From Spirochaetia bacterium (GTDB taxonomy: Bacteria > Spirochaetota > Spirochaetia > PWKH01), in assembly GCA_021736505.1 (NCBI GenBank), contig JAIPFU010000019.1, positions 1-17,755 of the forward strand: a stretch of 17,755 nucleotides of DNA, given 5' to 3'. The notes under the pieces are model-generated. The model saw only the letters and a list, made by a program, of their open reading frames with translations. It made no database searches and was not told the origin of the DNA. A program made the position numbers and the translations under genes. Of this stretch, positions 1 to 7,804 are shown in pieces (within the stretch, counting starts at the first letter, position 1; every line of letters starts with the position of its first letter).

Positions 1-196
1 TTCCTATACTTTCAGCTAACATCTTCTGAATTTTCTTTGCCATGGACGGAGGTGTTTCCTGCATGGAGAAATGTTTGAGTTCATCTCCTACTGAGTTCAT
101 AATATCTTTTATTTGGGTTTGAGAGAGACCCGCCATCTCACCAGCTTGAAGCACCTGCTGAAAAAAACATGGTATACACGATAGATAAGTTTTCAT
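1..196 (-). CDS. DUF89 (ARMT1-like) metal-dependent phosphatase, N-terminal fragment
   Basis: Translating the minus strand from the ATG at 196 gives 65 uninterrupted residues that run off the window edge, so only the N-terminus is present. It begins MKTYLSCIPCFF and continues with a helical stretch, then QETPPSMAKKIQ and AESIG. The Cys-Ile-Pro-Cys start followed by an aromatic/Gln segment and a later 'TPP' is the usual N-terminal pattern of DUF89 proteins. This family contains metal-dependent phosphatases implicated in metabolite damage control, some acting on sugar phosphates such as fructose-1-phosphate. The metal-binding C-terminal residues lie outside the window, so activity cannot be judged. 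It follows the envelope-protein gene by 67 bases on the same strand and is probably the next gene of the polyol operon. No strong Shine-Dalgarno is visible. A 10-bp palindrome (GTTATATAAC, 202-211) sits just before the start. The family call rests on pattern recognition from 65 residues. Confidence 0.72.
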   Translation of the reverse strand, partial: MKTYLSCIPCFFQQVLQAGEMAGLSQTQIKDIMNSVGDELKHFSMQETPPSMAKKIQKMLAESIG

Positions 197-263
197 ACTC
201 AGTTATATAACATGTTTATAAAAAAAAGTCAGTACGGATGTGATTTTTATTTGATAATTAATC

Positions 264-1016
264 TCATTTAAGCAGGCGTAAAGATATTTGCGGGATCAGT
301 TTTGTTTGACCCGCAAAGTCGAAAATTATCGGCAGTTCAAAGGCGACATCCCACTTCATATGATCCATTTCAAAAGTATATCCGCCGCGAGGAGTAATCC
401 CGACTGTAAAATTTGTATCAAATGTTGACTCGGAAGATGCAGTAACTTTTGTTATCATAGCTCCCAGCAATTCGGCTCCGGCAAACCATGCCTCTGAGTC
501 TTCAGTTATATAATATTTTGCACCGGCGCTTACTGGCATATAGATAATAGTTTTTGAATTTCCAAAAATAGAAAAAAAGGTGGTCAGAGAAAATTGGGCA
601 TTACCGGTAAAAGTGATACGCCGGGTAAAATCATATTCAGCAGCTAAGCCCCCGCTTAACAGCTTGATGTCTTCCAGTGAAAATGGATTCACAGGGAGAC
701 TGAATGACCAGCCGCGCCTGAGATTCTGCAGAGAATCTTCCTTTTCCTCTTCCTGAACGGCTGCTGCCGTTTCTGTCTCTGCTGGAGCAGACTCCTTCTC
801 TGGGACCAGCATCTCTTCCTCATCATCCTGGGGTTCTGCCTCTTCATTGATGATTTTCTCTTCTGAACTCGAAACAGACTCACTGGTATCAGTTTCGGTA
901 TTTTCAGTGTTTGTCTCTTCAGCAGATAGAGCCCCTCCACAGACAAAAAGTATAATCATCAGAAATAGTGCAAGCTTCTGCTGTGCCTTTATTAAATGTT
1001 TTTCTCTATTCAGCAT
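264..1016 (-). CDS. Envelope protein: signal peptide, acidic low-complexity linker, probable beta-barrel
   Basis: This 250-residue protein has no family I recognise. Residues 1-32 form a secretion signal: a basic start, then the hydrophobic stretch LALFLMIILFVCGGALSA. Cleavage by signal peptidase I after Ala32 is likely. Cys26 could alternatively be a relaxed spirochaetal lipobox cysteine. Residues 33-98 are extremely acidic and Ser/Thr/Glu-rich, with runs such as TENTETDTSES and QDDEEEM, and look disordered. Residues 100-250 alternate polar and hydrophobic residues with many aromatic and Gly positions, as expected of a small outer-membrane beta-barrel. The C-terminal residue is Lys, not the Phe typical of proteobacterial barrels. 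The start is supported by a GGGGGG run 5 bases upstream of the ATG. The gene begins 11 bases after the sedoheptulokinase-like gene, so the two are probably co-transcribed. A role as a porin or surface anchor for polyol uptake is inference only. Confidence 0.7.
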   Translation of the reverse strand: MLNREKHLIKAQQKLALFLMIILFVCGGALSAEETNTENTETDTSESVSSSEEKIINEEAEPQDDEEEMLVPEKESAPAETETAAAVQEEEKEDSLQNLRRGWSFSLPVNPFSLEDIKLLSGGLAAEYDFTRRITFTGNAQFSLTTFFSIFGNSKTIIYMPVSAGAKYYITEDSEAWFAGAELLGAMITKVTASSESTFDTNFTVGITPRGGYTFEMDHMKWDVAFELPIIFDFAGQTKLIPQISLRLLK

Positions 1017-1027
1017 ATCTTCCCCCC

Positions 1028-2413
1028 TTATGCAGTACCTACAATTTTTTCAACTAGAGATTGCGCAGCCTCAATGTCAATAAGTTCAGCCGAAACAGCC
1101 CCAATGAGAGCAGCGCCCATCGCTGCTCCATCATCAATATCCGCAATTATCGTCTGCAGCCCAAATTGCTTCTCCAGGGCTTCTGAAAAGAGTTCATTTT
1201 TCCGCACAGAACTACCCGCTGCAATAATCTGCTGCACCGGCGTAAATAAACTACCGAGATCATAGGTATAATCATGCAGTTCACGAATAATGCCATCCAC
1301 TGTTCCCTGCACAAGATTTCCTAGCTTGAAATTATTGAAGGAGATGTTTTCTATAGCCCCTCTCACGTCAGGTTCCCTTCGCGTTCCGTTAAATTTGGTG
1401 GTAACTTTTAGCGGCGCGGCTCCCTTCAGATCGAGCTCATGGGCTGAATCCTTCATCAAATCAAAAACCTTCTCATCCTCAACTTCCAAGCCAGCTGCCT
1501 GCTCATATATGGATTTGATAAAATCCTTCAGCACCTCATATGACTTTCCGGCACTCAGGGAAGCACCGACATGCAGATATCCCTGTCCGAAGTAAGGCCG
1601 CAGCTCCATGGACTCAGGACATTCGGCGGAAGTACTGAAAAGAGATATCTGTCCGCTGGTTCCAATACTGATAAGACAGCTGGTTTCCGGTTTGGATACC
1701 AGACCGAAAAACCCGGCTTGATTATCTCCAACTGGATAAGCAATCGGAACCGGCCTGAGGCCTTCTCCCCTATTCACTTTCATTTTTCCGGCATGTTCAA
1801 AGGGCCGGGCAGTTTTAAGAAATTTAATGCCCCTCTCCCTGAAAACTTCCTCCAGCACTTTCTGGTCATTCTGCAGTCCTATGGTATCATAAGCGCCGAA
1901 GAGCGATATACAGCTGGAGTCAGCTTTATCCAGAGTTTTTCCGATAAGTCGGCCGGTGATGTATTCAAGTATTCCAGTCATACCAACGGCCTCAGCAGGG
2001 ACTTCATCGATCAATGAGTTTGTGTAATGGGTAAGCAGTCCGTAACCCGGCGGCATAGTAGTCCCCGTTATGCGTTTCAATCGATCCTGAGGACTCTCCC
2101 CGTCTATCACTTCAGCTGCCCGTCTGTCCAGCCACGTATAGAGCGGGGATATGGCTGATCCGTTCCTGTCATAATAGAGGATGCCATGAACCTGTCCGGT
2201 CACAGCAGCACAGTGGTAGGGCGTTTTTATCTTTGAGAGCAGAAGACGCACTGACTCTTCAATGGCATGGGGATCCTGAATATAGGCGTATTCATCATCT
2301 GAAGCTATTCTCTTGTTAGGTTTTGAATAGCTTTCCTGAATTACCCCCGTATCAAGATCCAGCGCAGTTACCGAGACGTTGGTTGTACCAATATCAATAC
2401 CTAAAGAAATCAT
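1028..2413 (-). CDS. FGGY-family carbohydrate kinase, sedoheptulokinase-like
   Basis: This 461-residue cytoplasmic sugar kinase uses ATP to phosphorylate a ketose. The FGGY fold is shown by the N-terminal phosphate loop GIDIGTTN (residues 5-12), TGQVHG (72-77), LYTWLDRR (91-98), PPGYGLLTHY (121-130), GDNQAG (229-234, with Asp230 as the probable catalytic base) and a Gly-Ser-Ser C-terminal nucleotide segment near AAGSSVRKNE. The TWLDRR and GYGLLTHY blocks match bacterial sedoheptulokinase-like proteins better than xylulokinases or glycerol kinases, so the expected product would be sedoheptulose-7-phosphate. Substrate cannot be proven from sequence. It is the second kinase of the cluster, starting 121 bases after the second SDR gene. 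The only purine-rich ribosome site (GAGGAG) lies about 13 bases from the ATG, which is unusually far and may mean weaker translation. Family certain; substrate moderate. Confidence 0.8.
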   Translation of the reverse strand: MISLGIDIGTTNVSVTALDLDTGVIQESYSKPNKRIASDDEYAYIQDPHAIEESVRLLLSKIKTPYHCAAVTGQVHGILYYDRNGSAISPLYTWLDRRAAEVIDGESPQDRLKRITGTTMPPGYGLLTHYTNSLIDEVPAEAVGMTGILEYITGRLIGKTLDKADSSCISLFGAYDTIGLQNDQKVLEEVFRERGIKFLKTARPFEHAGKMKVNRGEGLRPVPIAYPVGDNQAGFFGLVSKPETSCLISIGTSGQISLFSTSAECPESMELRPYFGQGYLHVGASLSAGKSYEVLKDFIKSIYEQAAGLEVEDEKVFDLMKDSAHELDLKGAAPLKVTTKFNGTRREPDVRGAIENISFNNFKLGNLVQGTVDGIIRELHDYTYDLGSLFTPVQQIIAAGSSVRKNELFSEALEKQFGLQTIIADIDDGAAMGAALIGAVSAELIDIEAAQSLVEKIVGTA

Positions 2414-2534
2414 CTATATGTTTCCGCTCCTCTTTACTGAAAAATCACAGAATATGCTGATGATACTCGTTTGTTACCACAGCTTAAGACCAATTTGTAT
2501 CAGCTTTTATGCTACATCAGCTTATATGAATACC
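2414..2534 (-). other. Intercistronic leader with CAGCTT repeats and an inverted repeat
   Basis: These 121 bases separate the SDR stop from the kinase start. The hexamer CAGCTT occurs three times (2480-2485, 2501-2506, 2519-2524; read as AAGCTG in the transcript). The first-transcribed copy overlaps CATCAGC (2515-2521), which is perfectly complementary to GCTGATG at 2456-2462, so the leader could fold into a long-range 7-bp stem. A second copy of ATCAGC at 2499-2504 could compete for the same partner. No terminator-like U-run is present. Whether this is regulatory or a decayed stretch cannot be told. Confidence 0.3.
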
Positions 2535-3329
2535 CTACCAGCTGCAGTAACCGCCGTCAATAAGCATATCGGCTCCTGTCATGTAATCAGATACAGGTGC
2601 AGCGAGATAGACGGCAGCTCCCTGGAGATCATCGGTTTCCGCCATTCTATTCAAAGGAATTTTTTCCAGCCATTTCGGCAGTATAGTCTTGCCTTCAGGG
2701 GTTTCCAGCAGTTTTTCAACCAGCATTGTCTTTGTATACCCCGGGCTGATACTGTTAACACGAATTCCCAGGGGTGCCCATTCAGCGGCTAGACTTCTCG
2801 TCAGGTGAAGTACTCCAGCTTTCGAAGCATTATATGTACATTGATTCTGAGGAGTATTTGAGATGTGGGCAGACATGGAAGCTGTATTTATTATCTTTCC
2901 GTAGCCTGCTTTTTTCATAACTCTTGCTTCCTGCTGAGCGCAGAGAAACACCGCATCAAGGTTAAGATGCATTATTTTCTGCCATTCAGCAAAATCCATA
3001 TCTAAAGCATCATGCCATTTCCCCATACCGGCATTATTAAAAGCTATGGTCAAAGATCCCCACTTTTCAACAATTTTCCTGACCATCTCTTCAACGGCCT
3101 CAGGAACCGTCACATCTGTTTTAATTGGAAATGAATCAACCCCTCTTTCCTTAAGTTCCTCAGCAACTGCTCCTGCAGCTTCTTCATTGAGATCCACCAC
3201 TGCAACATTCGCTCCAGCTTCTCCCAAAGCAAGACAGAAACTTCTGCCGATTCCCTGAGCACCTCCAGTCACCAGAGCTGTTTTCCCCTGCAGACTAAAT
3301 CTATCAAGTATCGTTTTTCCCTGTTTCAT
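2535..3329 (-). CDS. SDR-family polyol/sugar dehydrogenase
   Basis: This 264-residue classical short-chain dehydrogenase is a cytoplasmic NAD(P)-dependent oxidoreductase. The cofactor motif TGGAQGIG is at residues 21-28, NNAG at 98-101, catalytic Ser151 lies in NTASMS, and Tyr166-xxx-Lys170 lies in TYNASK. Asp47 after the second beta-strand favours NAD over NADP. The C-terminus, [16 protein letters not shown], resembles polyol/ketose reductases of the mannitol 2-dehydrogenase, sorbose reductase and arabinitol 2-dehydrogenase group, which fits a gene inside a polyol operon. The exact substrate is unknown. The start chosen is the ATG at 3329, which has GAGGAG 7 bases upstream. An in-frame ATG 15 bases earlier is itself part of that ribosome site and is unlikely to be used. 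The gene begins 51 bases after the xylitol-dehydrogenase-like gene and shares its strand. Confidence 0.85.
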   Translation of the reverse strand: MKQGKTILDRFSLQGKTALVTGGAQGIGRSFCLALGEAGANVAVVDLNEEAAGAVAEELKERGVDSFPIKTDVTVPEAVEEMVRKIVEKWGSLTIAFNNAGMGKWHDALDMDFAEWQKIMHLNLDAVFLCAQQEARVMKKAGYGKIINTASMSAHISNTPQNQCTYNASKAGVLHLTRSLAAEWAPLGIRVNSISPGYTKTMLVEKLLETPEGKTILPKWLEKIPLNRMAETDDLQGAAVYLAAPVSDYMTGADMLIDGGYCSW

Positions 3330-3380
3330 AATATTACTCCTCATTAAAAACTTTCAGCAATTTTTTCGGGTATATGTCCT

Positions 3381-4172
3381 TTAGATGCCTCCGGAGATGG
3401 GAATATTCACACCGGTTACATAGCTGGAATCATCACTCATCAAATAGGCGACAGTCCCTGGAATCTCTCGAATATCCCCATATCTTCTCATAGGGACTTG
3501 ACCAATCATCTCTTTTTCTACAATTTTTGGATCCGAGGAGAAGTACTGTGAATCGGCCTTGGATTGAAGTTCTACCTGACGATCCCACATAAACCCTGGT
3601 CCCATAAACGCCGGGGAAATTGAATTTACCCTGATTCCATAGGGAGCAAGATCCTTGCTTGCTGTCTGCGTCATGCCGATAACAGCAAATTTTGAAGCTC
3701 CATAGGCAATCATATTGGGAGGCCCGTCAACACCTGCCATACTTGCAGTATTTACAACACAGCCGTTTTTATTTTTCACCATATGGGCTGTTACCAGTTT
3801 AAGCACATGAAAAGCCCCAATAAGATTGACTTGCATGATTCTGCTGAAATCATCCTCGGGATACTCGAATGTTTTTTTAAAAGCACCTTGTAATCCAGCA
3901 TTATTAAAAAGCATATCTATACGTCCAAAATCATCAACTATTTGCTGTACAGTTTGTTTAACTTGCTCATAGTTTGTTACATCGCATTCATAGGTTTTTA
4001 CATTCCCTCCTCCTGCGGAAGATACCTTCTCACTGGCCTGCTCAAGTTTTGCTATATCCAGAAGCGCCACAGAGGCTCCCTCCTGAGCAAAACGAACCGC
4101 CACTGCTGAACCGATATCTCCGCCAGCTCCTGTAACAACAATGGTCTTACCTTCAAATCGATTATTAAGCAT
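3381..4172 (-). CDS. SDR-family xylitol dehydrogenase-like oxidoreductase
   Basis: This 263-residue short-chain dehydrogenase is predicted to oxidise a pentitol such as xylitol to D-xylulose with NAD. TGAGGDIG (residues 14-21) binds cofactor, with Asp39 after beta-2 favouring NAD. NNAG is at 90-93, and the catalytic Ser144, Tyr157 and Lys161 are in place. The blocks FNNAGLQGAF, VNTASMAGV, MGPGFMWDRQVELQ and MIGQVPMRRYGDI match, as I recall them, those of Gluconobacter NAD-dependent xylitol dehydrogenase, a 262-residue SDR. This is recall, not an alignment. AGGAG lies 8 bases before the ATG at 4172 but only 2 bases before an ATG two codons upstream (4178), so the inner start is preferred. Its 161-167 base leader carries the 11-bp repeat array. 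With the FGGY xylulokinase-type gene nearby, the pair would make xylulose-5-phosphate. Confidence 0.82.
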   Translation of the reverse strand: MLNNRFEGKTIVVTGAGGDIGSAVAVRFAQEGASVALLDIAKLEQASEKVSSAGGGNVKTYECDVTNYEQVKQTVQQIVDDFGRIDMLFNNAGLQGAFKKTFEYPEDDFSRIMQVNLIGAFHVLKLVTAHMVKNKNGCVVNTASMAGVDGPPNMIAYGASKFAVIGMTQTASKDLAPYGIRVNSISPAFMGPGFMWDRQVELQSKADSQYFSSDPKIVEKEMIGQVPMRRYGDIREIPGTVAYLMSDDSSYVTGVNIPISGGI

Positions 4173-4246
4173 AGTCATAACTCCTATTTTATCTGTCTTT
4201 ATCTTATTAATCCTATTTTCTCAAATCTTGTCTTTTCTCTCAGTTT

Positions 4247-4312
4247 ATTATCAGCCGATTACCAATCGATTACCAGCCGGTTACCATCTCATTGCCAAGC
4301 AATCACCAAAGC
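4247..4312. repeat. Six-unit imperfect 11-bp tandem repeat in the SDR leader
   Basis: Six consecutive 11-base units begin at 4247, 4258, 4269, 4280, 4291 and 4302. Read on the plus strand they are attatcagccg, attaccaatcg, attaccagccg, gttaccatctc, attgccaagca and atcaccaaagc. Each has a well-kept 7-base core close to ATTACCA followed by a variable 4-base spacer. The spacing equals about one DNA helical turn, so all cores face the same side of the helix. It lies between the zinc dehydrogenase stop (4340) and the SDR start (4172). It could be an array of direct-repeat binding sites for a winged-helix regulator, an mRNA feature, or a decaying tandem duplication. Confidence 0.7.
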
Positions 4313-4339
4313 CGAAGTTATGCACCTTTAAGATGTATA

Positions 4340-5329
4340 CTACGGTTTCATAATAACTTTGAGGACACCTTCCTTACCTTTTTCAATCAGTTCAATCCCC
4401 TTTTCAAGCTCCTCCAGCGGGAGTTGATGGGAAATTAACGGCTCTACATCAATTTTTCCAGAAGCAAGCAGTCTGACTGCCTGAATTGAATTTCTTACGG
4501 AGGTATAGGTAGACAGGATATGCAGACCTTTTTCAAAAATGGGAAACGCTGGAAGATTCAGGATTGCATCTTTCGGCGGTACACCGAAATACAATACTGT
4601 TCCCCCCTTTCTTGCATAGTTCTGGCACTGCTCCATTAAGAATGGTACACCTGAAGCATCAACCACAACATCAAAACTATCCGGCTCCAAGGAGTCCAGG
4701 GAACTTTCTGTATAGACAGCTCCAGACTTCCGGGCTAGTTCAAGGCGGGAAGGGTTCTTATCAATCTGAGTGATGGTATTGGCTCCCTGCAGCTGCAGTG
4801 CCTTAGAGAGCAGAATACCGATGGGTCCGGCCCCGATGATAAGAATATTGTCCGCCAGCCGAATATTTGTTTTCTGAACCCCATGAAGGACACAGGATAG
4901 GGGTTCAACAAATGCGCCGGAGAGGAATGATAAATCACCTATGGAAAAAACTGCTTGTTCAGGAGCCGCTGCATACTCTGCCATTCCCCCGGGAAGGGTC
5001 ACTCCGACACCATTCCAGTTTTCACAAAAATTCTGACGGTTATTCAGACAGGCACTGCAGTTGCCGCAGGAAATATTCGGCTCCACAGCCACATGATCTC
5101 CAACTTTAATTCTGGTAGTTTTTGAGCCAACTTTTTCAACAACCCCGGCAAATTCATGTCCCGGTATAATTGGGTAGGATCCAAGATATTCACCACGGTA
5201 TATATGTATATCCGTACCGCAAATACCGGATGCTTTAACTTTAATGAGAACATCATGATCCCCAACTTCAGGAACAGGTACTTCTTTTACAGCAGCTTTT
5301 CCAGGTGCTTCAATGAAAACAGCTTTCAT
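4340..5329 (-). CDS. Zinc-dependent MDR-family alcohol/polyol dehydrogenase
   Basis: This 329-residue medium-chain dehydrogenase probably oxidises a polyol to a ketose with NAD. Catalytic-zinc ligands Cys37 (in GICGTD), His58-Glu59 (in PGHEFAG) and Glu142 (in VEPLS) are present. The structural-zinc cysteines are Cys88, Cys91, Cys94 and Cys102 in the lobe around CGNCSAC. The Rossmann motif is IIGAGPIG (164-171), with Asp190 at the end of beta-2 favouring NAD. The overall pattern is that of the sorbitol/threonine dehydrogenase-like branch, so sorbitol, xylitol, arabitol or a phosphorylated polyol are all possible substrates. AAGGAG lies 6 bases upstream of the ATG. It follows the xylulokinase-type gene by 28 bases and is clearly part of the same operon. 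It is the first of three dehydrogenases in the cluster. Confidence 0.88.
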   Translation of the reverse strand: MKAVFIEAPGKAAVKEVPVPEVGDHDVLIKVKASGICGTDIHIYRGEYLGSYPIIPGHEFAGVVEKVGSKTTRIKVGDHVAVEPNISCGNCSACLNNRQNFCENWNGVGVTLPGGMAEYAAAPEQAVFSIGDLSFLSGAFVEPLSCVLHGVQKTNIRLADNILIIGAGPIGILLSKALQLQGANTITQIDKNPSRLELARKSGAVYTESSLDSLEPDSFDVVVDASGVPFLMEQCQNYARKGGTVLYFGVPPKDAILNLPAFPIFEKGLHILSTYTSVRNSIQAVRLLASGKIDVEPLISHQLPLEELEKGIELIEKGKEGVLKVIMKP

Positions 5330-5357
5330 TATCTTCTCCTTCGTAAAAATTCAGTTT

Positions 5358-6884
5358 TTACTGTGATCTCAGTTCTGCTAACTTTCTGTAGAGCGGTTTC
5401 ATTTGATGGTAAGCACTCTTGTATACAGAAAAAAGCCCGTCGTATATCTCTGTCCTGCTGGTTTCAGGATATTGTCTCTCTCCAAATTTACTTATTGATA
5501 CTGCCTGATCGAGATTATCCCATATTCCGGCAGCAGTTCCCGCGGCCATAGCCGCTCCAAGGGAGGCAGCTTGGGTTGGCAAGGTGTGTACTCTTACAGG
5601 AAGAGCCAGTATATCACAAATAATATTTCGCCAGAACTCACTTCTGACCCCTCCCCCCAGCAGAAAAAATTCATCTATAGAAAAATCCAGCTCATGATAG
5701 ATGGACAGAATTTCCTTCAACGCAAAGGCTGTACCTTCATAGACTGAGCGCAGCATGGCTTTCTTTCCATGGTACAGCGAAAAACCGACAAATGCCGCCC
5801 GAGACTGGGCATCCCAATGAGGTGTCCGTTCCCCCATGAGATAAGGAAGGAAAATGACACCATCCGAGCCTGGGGGAATGCCGTCCAGCCCCTCTTCTTT
5901 TTCACGATAATTCAAAGCAGCTGCTTTACCTTCTCCATCTTCTTGAGTAATTCCATGTACCCAGTCAACTGCAATTCCTGCACTTTGTACCGTTCCGCAG
6001 AAATTACACTTTTTTCCATCCAAATCATAGAAATTCTGCATGCGCATGTGTTCATCAAGTACCGGTTCATCCGTTAATGTTGATACCCAAGCGCTGGAGC
6101 CGATGGAGGCATAGGCTTTTGTATTATCCTTTACACCAGCACCGCGGCTTGAACAGGCAGCATCTCCCCCGCCGTAGGAGACTGGGATACCTGAAGGAAT
6201 TTCAAGAACATGTGCAGCTTCATCCGTCAATGTACCGGCAATTTCCGCAGCCTTTCTCAATGCTGGAAATTTTTCTGCAGAAAGTCCAAGCTCCTTAAGA
6301 AAATCAAAATCCCAATTCCTTTTCCTGATCTCCATGGCACCGGTAAGGGATCCATCGGAATAGTCCGTCTCTCCCAGAATGCCAGTTAAGCGATAACGCA
6401 AATAATCCTTTGAATTCAGGAAATATGCTGTTTTTTTATAGACATCCGGCCGATGGTTTTTTATCCAAAGAATTTTCGGGAGGGAAAGGTGCTCATCCAC
6501 CCTATTACCAGTTCTTTTATATACCGTTTCATGGGGTACCGCATGCAGGATTTCACTGCACTCTTCTGAACTTCGGGAATCTGAGTGAATAAGTTCCGGA
6601 TACGGAATCCTACCATCAGCTTCAACAGGTAAAGCACCGTTCATATGCCCGCTTAATCCAATACACTGTATATCCTTTGGATTTACCTTGCCGCTTTTCA
6701 TTAGCTGTCTAGTTCCACGTACTGCGGCAGTCCAGAATATTTCAGGATCCTGCTCGGCCATTCCCGGAGCAGGATAACTAGTAGCATAGGATATGGAAAC
6801 AGAGCCCGCATCTTCTCCTTGCAAGGTAATAAGTGCGGACTTTAAGCTTGTCGTTCCTATATCGTATACCAGTATGCATTTCAT
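5358..6884 (-). CDS. FGGY-family carbohydrate kinase, xylulokinase type
   Basis: This 508-residue ATP-dependent sugar kinase is of the normal length for xylulokinases. It has the N-terminal YDIGTTSLKSA loop (Asp8), LSGHMNGALP (78-86), HSDSRS (100-105, the substrate-side Asp/Arg segment), YGGGDAACSS (237-246, Asp241 as probable catalytic base) and the C-terminal LLGGGVRSEFWRNI block that binds ATP. The family is certain. Xylulose is the likely substrate, given the xylitol-dehydrogenase-like SDR downstream and the polyol importer upstream, but other ketoses are possible. The start lies only 3 bases after the stop of the permease gene, with AAGGC near the ATG, so translation is probably coupled to the transporter. 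Product D-xylulose-5-phosphate would enter the pentose phosphate pathway. Confidence 0.85.
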   Translation of the reverse strand: MKCILVYDIGTTSLKSALITLQGEDAGSVSISYATSYPAPGMAEQDPEIFWTAAVRGTRQLMKSGKVNPKDIQCIGLSGHMNGALPVEADGRIPYPELIHSDSRSSEECSEILHAVPHETVYKRTGNRVDEHLSLPKILWIKNHRPDVYKKTAYFLNSKDYLRYRLTGILGETDYSDGSLTGAMEIRKRNWDFDFLKELGLSAEKFPALRKAAEIAGTLTDEAAHVLEIPSGIPVSYGGGDAACSSRGAGVKDNTKAYASIGSSAWVSTLTDEPVLDEHMRMQNFYDLDGKKCNFCGTVQSAGIAVDWVHGITQEDGEGKAAALNYREKEEGLDGIPPGSDGVIFLPYLMGERTPHWDAQSRAAFVGFSLYHGKKAMLRSVYEGTAFALKEILSIYHELDFSIDEFFLLGGGVRSEFWRNIICDILALPVRVHTLPTQAASLGAAMAAGTAAGIWDNLDQAVSISKFGERQYPETSRTEIYDGLFSVYKSAYHQMKPLYRKLAELRSQ

Positions 6885-6887
6885 ATA

Positions 6888-7757
6888 TCAGCCTTTTACA
6901 GCTCCGAGGGTAAGTCCCTTCACCAGAGCTTTCTGAGTCATCCAGCCGAAAATTACGGCGGGTAGAATAGCTATGGTAGACGAAGCGGACAGCTGGGCAA
7001 CAAACATTCCCTGCTGTTCTCGAAATCGCGCCATATAGACCGGAAGAGTAGCCGTCGGATTACCGGTCAGATTAAATCCCAGAAAGAATTCATTCCAGAT
7101 AAATACGGCCACCAGCAGTGCTGCTGATAAAATACCAGTCTTCACTAAGGGCATCCCTATTTTGGTAAATTGCTGAAATCTTGAGCAGCCGTCAATTTCA
7201 GATGCTTCAAAAATTTCCAAAGGGAGATCCTGAAAAAATGAGTGTACCATCCAGACTACTATCGGCGTATGGAAACCTATATATGCCGCCATAAGTCCAA
7301 AAGGTGTGTTTATCAGGTTGAACCGCTGAAACCAGGTAAACAGCGGAATAATAACTGCTACCGGAGGAAGCAGGATGGTAGTAATAAACCAGAAATAGAT
7401 TTTACCATTGGTTGTTCTTCTCCGAAGCCTACCGAAGACTAGCCCAAAAGCAGCGGGAACACCGAGAACTAGGCTGACGGACGTGCCGAATACAACTTGG
7501 ATAAGCGAGTTGCGAAGATACCTAAACATCGTGGGGTCACCTAAAACCTTTTTGTAGGTTTCCAGTGTAGGTTTAAAAATAAGACTCGGCATAACAGCTT
7601 GGTGCTCAGTCTTGAATCCGGATATAAACATATACAGAATTGGGGAAAAATAGGCTATCGCTATTGTGTAAATTATAATTGTCAGGACTGACGTTTTAAT
7701 GTAACGCTTTATTTTTATTGAGCGCTGTATCTGCTCTAATGTTCTTCCATCTGACAT
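6888..7757 (-). CDS. CUT1 carbohydrate ABC transporter permease, MalG/SmoG-like
   Basis: This 289-residue inner-membrane permease has about six hydrophobic segments. The first is near residues 24-45 and the others are spread through to the C-terminus. The EAA loop that docks the ATPase is EASEIDG followed by a conserved Phe and Pro (residues about 184-205). The end, LVKGLTLGAVKG, is typical of MalG-type subunits. The start chosen is the ATG at 7757, because GGAGG sits 8 bases upstream. A GTG 27 bases earlier would add nine residues but has no ribosome site. With the MalF-like gene 47 bases upstream it forms the channel of the polyol importer. No cognate ATPase gene is found in the cluster. 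Confidence 0.9.
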   Translation of the reverse strand: MSDGRTLEQIQRSIKIKRYIKTSVLTIIIYTIAIAYFSPILYMFISGFKTEHQAVMPSLIFKPTLETYKKVLGDPTMFRYLRNSLIQVVFGTSVSLVLGVPAAFGLVFGRLRRRTTNGKIYFWFITTILLPPVAVIIPLFTWFQRFNLINTPFGLMAAYIGFHTPIVVWMVHSFFQDLPLEIFEASEIDGCSRFQQFTKIGMPLVKTGILSAALLVAVFIWNEFFLGFNLTGNPTATLPVYMARFREQQGMFVAQLSASSTIAILPAVIFGWMTQKALVKGLTLGAVKG

Positions 7758-7804
7758 ACTATTAACCTCCGTGGGTGTCAGCACTTTTTACAACCGCAGC
7801 GTGC

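Noticed and set aside
1571..2017. A 148-codon plus-strand frame opposite the sedoheptulokinase-like gene
   Set aside because: It has no family resemblance or start signal, and the minus strand encodes a complete FGGY kinase with conserved motifs.
4247..4312. CRISPR array or Pho box array
   Set aside because: Units of 11 bp without unique spacers cannot be CRISPR, and the core ATTACCA does not match the Pho box consensus.
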